The position numbers and the translations under genes were made by a program. This document shows, in pieces, positions 14,348 through 19,335 of a stretch of DNA of 19,335 bases. Under the pieces are notes generated by a model that ran no database searches, was not told the DNA's origin, and saw only the letters and a program-made list of their open reading frames with translations. Position 1 is the first letter of the stretch; each line of letters begins with the position of its first letter. The DNA is from Deltaproteobacteria bacterium (lineage in GTDB: Bacteria > Desulfobacterota > Desulfobacteria > Desulfobacterales > Desulfobacteraceae), in the NCBI GenBank assembly GCA_019314105.1, contig JAFCZY010000030.1, positions 1 through 19,335 of the forward strand, read 5' to 3'.

Positions 14348-14430
14348 GTAATCTTATTTTTTGATAAATTATTTTTTGATTTTAAAAATTTTTAAATTAT
14401 TTTTGAACATTAACCGGGAAATTATATAGT

Positions 14431-15105
14431 ATTAAAAATTTAAAAACAATCCCTCTTTTCTCAGGTCTCTCTGATGATCATCTGAAAAAATTATCATCCA
14501 TTGCCTCATCTCTCAAGTTTGACAGAGGAGAGATGATTTTCCATGAAGGAGACAAGGGAAACGGGTTATATATGGTTGAACAAGGGAAAATTAAAATTTT
14601 TAAACTTTCCTTTGAAGGCAAAGAACAGATTCTTCATATTTATGGTCCCGGTCATACCTTTGGAGAGGTCCCGGTTTTTGAAGGAAAAAATTTCCCCGCC
14701 TCTTCCATGGCGCTTGAAAAATCCGTCATTATTTTTCTTCCCAGAAATAAATTTGTAGCGTTGATTACTGCAACACCCGGACTGGGGATGATTCTTCTGG
14801 CAGATCTGTCCAAGCGGCTTCGGGAATTTACCATACAGATTGAAAATTTAAGTTTAAAGGAAGTCCCTGCACGGCTTGCAGCCTATATTCTCACACTTTC
14901 CGAAGAACAGAAAAATACCAAACAAGTTGTTCTTCCCATATCAAAAGCACAATTGTCCAACTTGATCGGCACCACTCCTGAAACGGTTTCCAGAATATTT
15001 AAAAAAATGATGGCGTCTTCTTATATTGAGGTACAGACCAAAACCATTTTAATTAAAGACCTTGAAGGATTGCTTGATCTGTCAGATTCAGGCAACCTTT
15101 CTTAA
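14431..15105 (+). CDS. Crp/Fnr-family transcriptional regulator (HcpR-like)
   Basis: This is an effector-binding transcription factor divergent from hcp, most likely the hcp activator. Reading from 14431 gives 224 residues, normal for the family: PLFSGLSDDHLKKLSSIASS, FDRGEMIFHEGDKGNGLYMV, VEQGKIKIFKLS and GHTFGEVPVFEG form the cNMP-binding-like beta barrel. A long dimer helix follows, then the DNA-binding domain with LSNLIGTTPETVSRIFKKM, whose recognition helix has the Crp-like E-T-V-S-R. No Cys cluster of the classical FNR type is visible. The full frame has no ATG, GTG or TTG before 14533; the first suitable codon is ATT 14431. ATG 14533 would cut off the first 34 residues of the barrel and has AGAGGAG too close for good spacing. 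Family is sure; the start is not. Confidence 0.85.
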   Translation: MKNLKTIPLFSGLSDDHLKKLSSIASSLKFDRGEMIFHEGDKGNGLYMVEQGKIKIFKLSFEGKEQILHIYGPGHTFGEVPVFEGKNFPASSMALEKSVIIFLPRNKFVALITATPGLGMILLADLSKRLREFTIQIENLSLKEVPARLAAYILTLSEEQKNTKQVVLPISKAQLSNLIGTTPETVSRIFKKMMASSYIEVQTKTILIKDLEGLLDLSDSGNLS

Positions 15106-15152
15106 GAAAAACAGATAGTTATTTTTTATTAACTTTTGCCAAGGAGGGAAAA

Positions 15153-16880
15153 ATGGGAAAATTTTTAAGGGTAAATACAAAAGAAAAAACCTTTGGGTTT
15201 GAAGAAATGCCAAAAGCTTATGAAGGTCTTGGGGGCCGGGCACTCACATCCAAAATGATTCTGGATGAAGTGCCGGCGACCTGTCATGCGCTTGGAAAGG
15301 CAAACAAATTGATCTTTTCTCCAGGGCTTCTTACGGGATCTCCTGCAGCCAATTCAGGCAGACTGTCCGCCGGCGCAAAATCGCCGTTGACAGGTGGTAT
15401 TAAAGAAAGTAATTCCGGTGGATATGCTTCCCAGAAACTGGCTAAACTGGGCATTGCCGCGCTGGTTCTTGAAGATAAGCCGGATGGAGATGACTTCAGC
15501 ATTATTGTGATTAATAATGACGGGGTTGAACTTCTGCCGGCAGGAGATCTTACGAATGCGGGTAATTATGAAGTGATGGAAAAACTATGGCAAAAATACG
15601 GTAAAAATGTTGCTGTTATCAGTATTGGCCAGGCTGGTGAACAATGCCTCAAAGGGGCCAGCATGAACCAGGCGGATTTGAATGGAAGACCGGGACGCGC
15701 CCATGGCAGAGGAGGGCTTGGTGCCGTCATGGGATCCAAAAAAATTAAAGCCATCGTCATCGATGATAAAGGCGCTCCTCGTGTTGAAATTAAAGATCCG
15801 GACGCGTTTAAAGCCGCCAATAAAAGATGGGTGGAAATGTTAAGAAATCATCCTGTATCCGGCCAGGGGTTGCCTTCCTTTGGTACGGCAGTTCTGGTCA
15901 ATCTGGTCAATGAAGCTGGTGCTTTTCCTACCAAAAACTTTCGATCCGGCCGGTTTGAGCATGCCCAGGATATCAGCGGTGAAAAAATGTCTGAGCTCAT
16001 TGAGCAAAGAGGCGGTGTTGTTTCCGAAGGCTGCCATCCGGGATGCGTGATTAAATGTTCCAATGTTTATCATGATAAAGACGGAAAGGTTCTTACTACA
16101 GGGTTTGAATATGAAACCATCTGGGCATTTGGTGCCCATACCACCATCAAAGAACTCGACGATATCGCCATGCTGGACAGACTTTGCGATGATTTCGGCC
16201 TGGATACTATTGAAATGGGGGTTGCATTAGGGATTGCCATGGAAGGCGGCATGATTCCTTGGGGAGACGGAAAGGCAGCCATAGATCTTCTGTCAAAAGT
16301 GGGGGATTTTGCTCCTGAAGGGAAAATCATAGGCAGTGGTGCTGTGTTCACAGGTGATGCCCTTGGAGTAGACCGGATTCCTGTGGTGAAAAAACAGGCG
16401 CTTCCCGCCTATGACCCAAGATCCTGTAAAGGCCAAGGGGTCACTTATGCCACAACTCCCATGGGGGCGGATCATACTGCCGGATATGGCGTTACAGCCA
16501 ATATTCTGGATGTCGGCGGAACCATTGACCCCTGCAAAAAAGAAGGCAATGTCGAGCTTTCCCAGAACCTTCAGATCGCCACAGCAGCCATTGATTCCGC
16601 AGGATTATGTCTGTTTATTGCCTTTGCCGTGCTGGACAATGAAGATGGGGTTCCCACCATTGTAAATATGCTTAACGCAAGATATGGACTGACGCTCACA
16701 CCGGATGATGTGGTTGCTCTTGGAAAATCAGTACTGAACAATGAAAAGGAATTTAACAGAAGAGCCGGGTTTACCGAGGTTGATGACCAACTTCCCGAGA
16801 TGTTTAATGAAACATTTCCACCCCATAATACAACATGGGATTTTACTTCCGAGGAATTGTCAAAAACGCTCAATTTTTAA
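15153..16880 (+). CDS. AOR-family tungsten-dependent aldehyde:ferredoxin oxidoreductase
   Basis: AOR-family enzymes oxidise aldehydes to acids, or run in reverse with ferredoxin, using a tungsten bis-pterin cofactor and one 4Fe-4S cluster. The 575-residue protein starts after an AAGGAGG. The N-terminal domain has YEGLGGRALTSKMI and LIFSPGLLTG, AANSGRLSAGAKSPLTGGI, SNSGGYASQKLAKLG and GRAHGRGGLGAVMGSKKIKAI, all typical pterin-binding segments. Cluster Cys are Cys294, Cys298 and Cys302 (CHPGCVIKC), with Cys486 in the DSAGLC pterin motif (DXXGLC). It is complete. It lies 47 bases after the Crp/Fnr-type regulator, so it may be co-transcribed with it or under its control. The physiological substrate cannot be told. 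The strong hairpin downstream ends the unit. Confidence 0.93.
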   Translation: MGKFLRVNTKEKTFGFEEMPKAYEGLGGRALTSKMILDEVPATCHALGKANKLIFSPGLLTGSPAANSGRLSAGAKSPLTGGIKESNSGGYASQKLAKLGIAALVLEDKPDGDDFSIIVINNDGVELLPAGDLTNAGNYEVMEKLWQKYGKNVAVISIGQAGEQCLKGASMNQADLNGRPGRAHGRGGLGAVMGSKKIKAIVIDDKGAPRVEIKDPDAFKAANKRWVEMLRNHPVSGQGLPSFGTAVLVNLVNEAGAFPTKNFRSGRFEHAQDISGEKMSELIEQRGGVVSEGCHPGCVIKCSNVYHDKDGKVLTTGFEYETIWAFGAHTTIKELDDIAMLDRLCDDFGLDTIEMGVALGIAMEGGMIPWGDGKAAIDLLSKVGDFAPEGKIIGSGAVFTGDALGVDRIPVVKKQALPAYDPRSCKGQGVTYATTPMGADHTAGYGVTANILDVGGTIDPCKKEGNVELSQNLQIATAAIDSAGLCLFIAFAVLDNEDGVPTIVNMLNARYGLTLTPDDVVALGKSVLNNEKEFNRRAGFTEVDDQLPEMFNETFPPHNTTWDFTSEELSKTLNF

Positions 16881-16902
16881 ATCGTAAGGTTAAATAGCGT
16901 TT

Positions 16903-16941
16903 GAAAAGAATAAAGGCAGTCCTTCTGCCCTTATTCTTTTC
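16903..16941 (+). terminator. Strong hairpin after the AOR gene
   Basis: GAAAAGAATAAAGGCAG (16903-16919) pairs with CTGCCCTTATTCTTTTC (16925-16941) with one mismatch and a five-base loop. It lies 22 bases beyond the AOR stop. The T-rich 3' arm supplies part of the U-tract. It should separate the AOR gene from the metallophosphoesterase gene. Confidence 0.75.
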
Positions 16942-16979
16942 AATTATAGCGTAACCCTGTCAATATTTAAGAGAACCAA

Positions 16980-18149
16980 ATGACCTTTTTTTTCATTTTC
17001 AGCAGTTTTCTTTTTATCATTTACCTTTACACTGGTTTCAGGTTAATCCCGTCTCTTCTGAAAAAACGGGTTGCACTCTGCTGTTGGGGTATCTTTTCCC
17101 TTTCCTTTATCTCTTTGATGGTACATATTTATTTACGGGTCAACTTTATTTTTCCTGGTATTTCAACGGGTTTAGCCTGGATCGGATATACATCACTTGG
17201 CCTTGTCAGTTACCTTTTTTGCCTTGCTTTTTTCCGAGATCTTCTGATCATACCGTCTTTGATGATATTAAAAACAAAACAACTCTTTATAACATCAGAA
17301 AAGCCACTTTTTTTTAACCCGGAAAGAAGACGGTTTCTCTTTAAGGCATCAGGTTTAACAATCACGGCGTTAAGCACATCCACCACTGCCTTTGGATATG
17401 TCAATGCCCTGCAGGATCCAAAGGTTGTCCAAATTGATATTCAATTAAAAGAAGACTTCAAAGACTTAAAAGGGCTCAAAATTGTTCAATTTACAGATCT
17501 TCATGTGGGCTCTACCATCAAATATGATTATGTTAAGCGTGCCTGTGATACAATCAACACCCTGAAAGCTGATCTTGTTGTTTTTACAGGAGATCTTGCA
17601 GACGGGTCTCCGCAGGACCTTGCCCCTGATGTCTCCCCTCTGATGGACCTTTGCGCACCCCTTGGAAAATATTTTGTCACCGGCAACCATGAATATTATT
17701 CCGGTGCAAAAAGATGGATTCACGAAGTAGAGAAGTTAGGGTTTGAACCGCTCATCAATGAACACCGGGTGATCGAATATAACAACGGACTTTTAACCCT
17801 TGCAGGCGTGACGGATATCAGGGCCGGAACTTTTTTCCAGGATCATCAATCAAGTCCCGAAAAAGCCATTCAAGGATGCCCTGAAAAGAGTTTCAAACTG
17901 CTCTGCGCCCATCATCCCAAAAGTATTTACAGGGCCTCACAGGCAGGATTTGATCTGCAATTATCCGGCCACACCCATGGCGGTCAGTATTTCCCGTTTA
18001 ATTATTTTATCAAGATCAAACACCCATTTGTGAAAGGATTATACCACTATCAAGCCACACAGCTTTATGTCAGCCAGGGTACCGGATACTGGGGGCCGCC
18101 GTTAAGGCTTGGAACTTTTCCTGAAATAACCCTGTTCAACTTTATTTGA
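16980..18149 (+). CDS. Membrane-anchored metallophosphoesterase (YkuE/YaeI-like)
   Basis: This 389-residue protein has about four N-terminal membrane helices (residues 3-20, 33-51, 58-85 and a weak one after 120), then a calcineurin-like phosphoesterase domain from about 147. Metal and catalytic residues are present: Asp173 and His175 (FTDLHVG), Asp205 (FTGDLADG), Asn236-His237 (VTGNHEY), His311 (CAHHPKS), and His331 and His333 (SGHTHGGQ). A Tat-like RRRFLFKASG at 116-125 precedes the last hydrophobic stretch, as in YkuE-type relatives, so the catalytic domain is probably outside the cytoplasm. These enzymes act on phosphomonoesters, phosphodiesters or lipid pyrophosphates; the substrate is unknown. 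A fair AAGAG site precedes the ATG. It lies between the AOR terminator and hisD. Confidence 0.88.
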   Translation: MTFFFIFSSFLFIIYLYTGFRLIPSLLKKRVALCCWGIFSLSFISLMVHIYLRVNFIFPGISTGLAWIGYTSLGLVSYLFCLAFFRDLLIIPSLMILKTKQLFITSEKPLFFNPERRRFLFKASGLTITALSTSTTAFGYVNALQDPKVVQIDIQLKEDFKDLKGLKIVQFTDLHVGSTIKYDYVKRACDTINTLKADLVVFTGDLADGSPQDLAPDVSPLMDLCAPLGKYFVTGNHEYYSGAKRWIHEVEKLGFEPLINEHRVIEYNNGLLTLAGVTDIRAGTFFQDHQSSPEKAIQGCPEKSFKLLCAHHPKSIYRASQAGFDLQLSGHTHGGQYFPFNYFIKIKHPFVKGLYHYQATQLYVSQGTGYWGPPLRLGTFPEITLFNFI

Positions 18150-18277
18150 TGGATTTATAGATCTTCTTCTGCTATAAAAAGAGCCGAAGCTTTTATATAT
18201 GTCTGAAATTTATCAATATTTAAAGACCATATAATCATCACAATATCAACTATAATTTTTTTGGAACAATAAAAAAA

Positions 18278-19335
18278 ATGAAACTATACCACTATCCTTC
18301 CAAGAGTGCAGAAAAAAGAGTGAAAGATACCATAGATCGGGGCCTGGGGTTTTCAAAACAAGATTATGAGGCGGTTGAAGCCTATCTTGAAGATGTAAAA
18401 ACAAGGGGGGATGAGGCCCTTGTTGAATACACCAACAAATTTGATTCAGACAAGGTCACTATCGATTCTTTAAAAGTGACGCCGGAAGAGTTTGAAATCG
18501 CACTAAAAAATGTTGATGCATCATTTTTAAACGCCCTTGACCGATCTGTCAATCAACTGGAATATTTTCATTTAAAACAGAAAGAAAACTCCTGGATTGA
18601 CACACCGAGAAATGGTGTCATGCTCGGGCAGCTTGTAAACCCCGTGAGTGCTGCAGGTGTTTATGCTCCAGGAGCCAAGGGAGGAAAAACCCCCCTGGTG
18701 TCATCTGTACTGATGGGTGGGATTCCTGCAAAAACAGCCGGTGTTCCCTCCATTAATCTTATGACCCCGCCCATGGAAAACGGTGAAATTAACCCGCATA
18801 TTCTTGTCGCAGCCCGAAAAATCGGGATTACCTCAGTCTTTAAAGCTGGCAGCGCTTGGGCCATCGGTGCCCTGGCCTATGGAACCCAAACCATTCCAAA
18901 AGTGGATGTCATTGTTGGCCCCGGAAATATTTATGTGACCCTTGCTAAAAAAATTGTTTCCGGCACCGTTGGAATTGATATGATTGCAGGCCCTAGTGAA
19001 ATACTGATTATTGCTGATAAGCATGCCAATCCCCAGTTTTTGGCAGCAGACCTTCTTTCTCAGGCTGAACACGATGTCATGGCCTCTTCCATACTGGTAA
19101 CAGATTCTGAAGATCTTGCAAAAAATACGATTGAAGCCCTGAAAATACAGATTGAACAATTGTCCCGAAAAGATATTGCAAAACAATCCGTTGATTCTTT
19201 CGGTGCCATTATGCTGGTGCCGGATATTGAGACCGGAATCGAACTTTCCAACCGGCTTGCACCTGAACATCTTGAGTTGATTGTCAAAGATCCTTTTGAT
19301 TATATTGATCAGATACAGAATGCCGGCGCCCTGTT
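18278..19335 (+). CDS. hisD: Histidinol dehydrogenase, 3' end beyond the window
   Basis: HisD oxidises L-histidinol to L-histidine with two NAD+, the last two steps of histidine synthesis. From ATG 18278 the frame stays open to the window edge, giving 352 residues of about 430. Visible motifs are GVYAPGAKGGKTPLVSSVLM (128-147), VDVIVGPGNIYVTLAKK, GIDMIAGPSEILIIAD, DLLSQAEHD with zinc ligands Gln262 and His265, and LAPEHLEL with catalytic Glu330 and His331. The remaining zinc ligands (Asp and His near the C-terminus) lie beyond the window. The 128-base gap upstream holds two TATAAT boxes (18230 and 18251) but no clear -35, and the ribosome site is weak. No other his gene is visible. Confidence 0.95.
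   Translation, partial: MKLYHYPSKSAEKRVKDTIDRGLGFSKQDYEAVEAYLEDVKTRGDEALVEYTNKFDSDKVTIDSLKVTPEEFEIALKNVDASFLNALDRSVNQLEYFHLKQKENSWIDTPRNGVMLGQLVNPVSAAGVYAPGAKGGKTPLVSSVLMGGIPAKTAGVPSINLMTPPMENGEINPHILVAARKIGITSVFKAGSAWAIGALAYGTQTIPKVDVIVGPGNIYVTLAKKIVSGTVGIDMIAGPSEILIIADKHANPQFLAADLLSQAEHDVMASSILVTDSEDLAKNTIEALKIQIEQLSRKDIAKQSVDSFGAIMLVPDIETGIELSNRLAPEHLELIVKDPFDYIDQIQNAGAL

Noticed and set aside
14354..14380. Direct repeat TTATTTTTTGAT in the hcp-regulator gap
   Set aside because: Two 12-base copies (14354-14365 and 14369-14380) occur in very AT-rich DNA; too low in complexity to call an operator.
16980..17400. Twin-arginine signal as the export route of the metallophosphoesterase
   Set aside because: RRRFLFKASG resembles a Tat motif, but it follows several membrane helices instead of the N-terminus. 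I keep it as a description, not as a claim of Tat export.
1..19335. CRISPR arrays, tRNA or rRNA genes, insertion sequences with transposases, prophage genes
   Set aside because: Looked for regularly spaced repeats, tRNA-like cloverleaf ends and transposase or phage motifs; none seen. The only mobile element is the group II intron end.

Overview
The window looks like chromosomal DNA of a strictly anaerobic, sulfate-reducer-like deltaproteobacterium (Desulfobacterales type). The evidence is the mix of a class I hybrid cluster protein, a CbiK-type anaerobic cobalt chelatase, a tungsten aldehyde:ferredoxin oxidoreductase, a small siroheme/ferredoxin protein and a TAXI-type TRAP transporter, all in moderately AT-rich DNA. 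The taxon is inferred from gene content; no marker gene is present.

Positions 1-3474 hold a damaged corrinoid locus on the + strand. The first 157 bases are the 3' end of a group II intron: domain V at 58-90, domain VI at 94-154 with a bulged branch-point A at 151, and a 3' splice site after 157. The intron sits inside cbiK, whose 3' exon runs to 705. Next come a wrecked FecCD/BtuC-type permease relic, a gene-free stretch with a near-perfect parS site (1292-1305), a cobA/btuR corrinoid adenosyltransferase broken by one extra base, and an intact cobQ.

Positions 3521-8941 hold a MoaD/ThiS-like protein (- strand), a Cache-PAS-NarL-type histidine kinase split by a +1 frameshift, its LuxR-type response regulator, a MarR regulator, and a TAXI TRAP fused permease broken by a small deletion. 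The TRAP binding protein (9086-10051) is intact.

Positions 10172-15105 form the best preserved functional unit. It reads leftward as hcp, an HD-domain/zinc-ribbon protein, a polyferredoxin-like protein and a small siroheme protein with ferredoxin domains. It is divergent from a Crp/Fnr-type regulator (HcpR-like). A Crp/Fnr-type palindrome lies between the two start sites. I read this as a nitrosative-stress (NO/hydroxylamine/nitrite) module with its regulator. Long hairpins fill two of its intercistronic gaps.

Positions 15153-19335 on the + strand carry an AOR-family tungsten oxidoreductase with a strong downstream hairpin, a membrane metallophosphoesterase, and hisD, which runs off the end of the window.

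The most notable observations are the intron-split cbiK, the parS site, the concentration of broken genes in the left half (intron insertion, deletions, single-base shifts), the hcp-HD-ferredoxin-siroheme operon, an HD protein lacking the His of its HD doublet, and a Crp/Fnr gene whose full-length frame has no ATG, GTG or TTG start.
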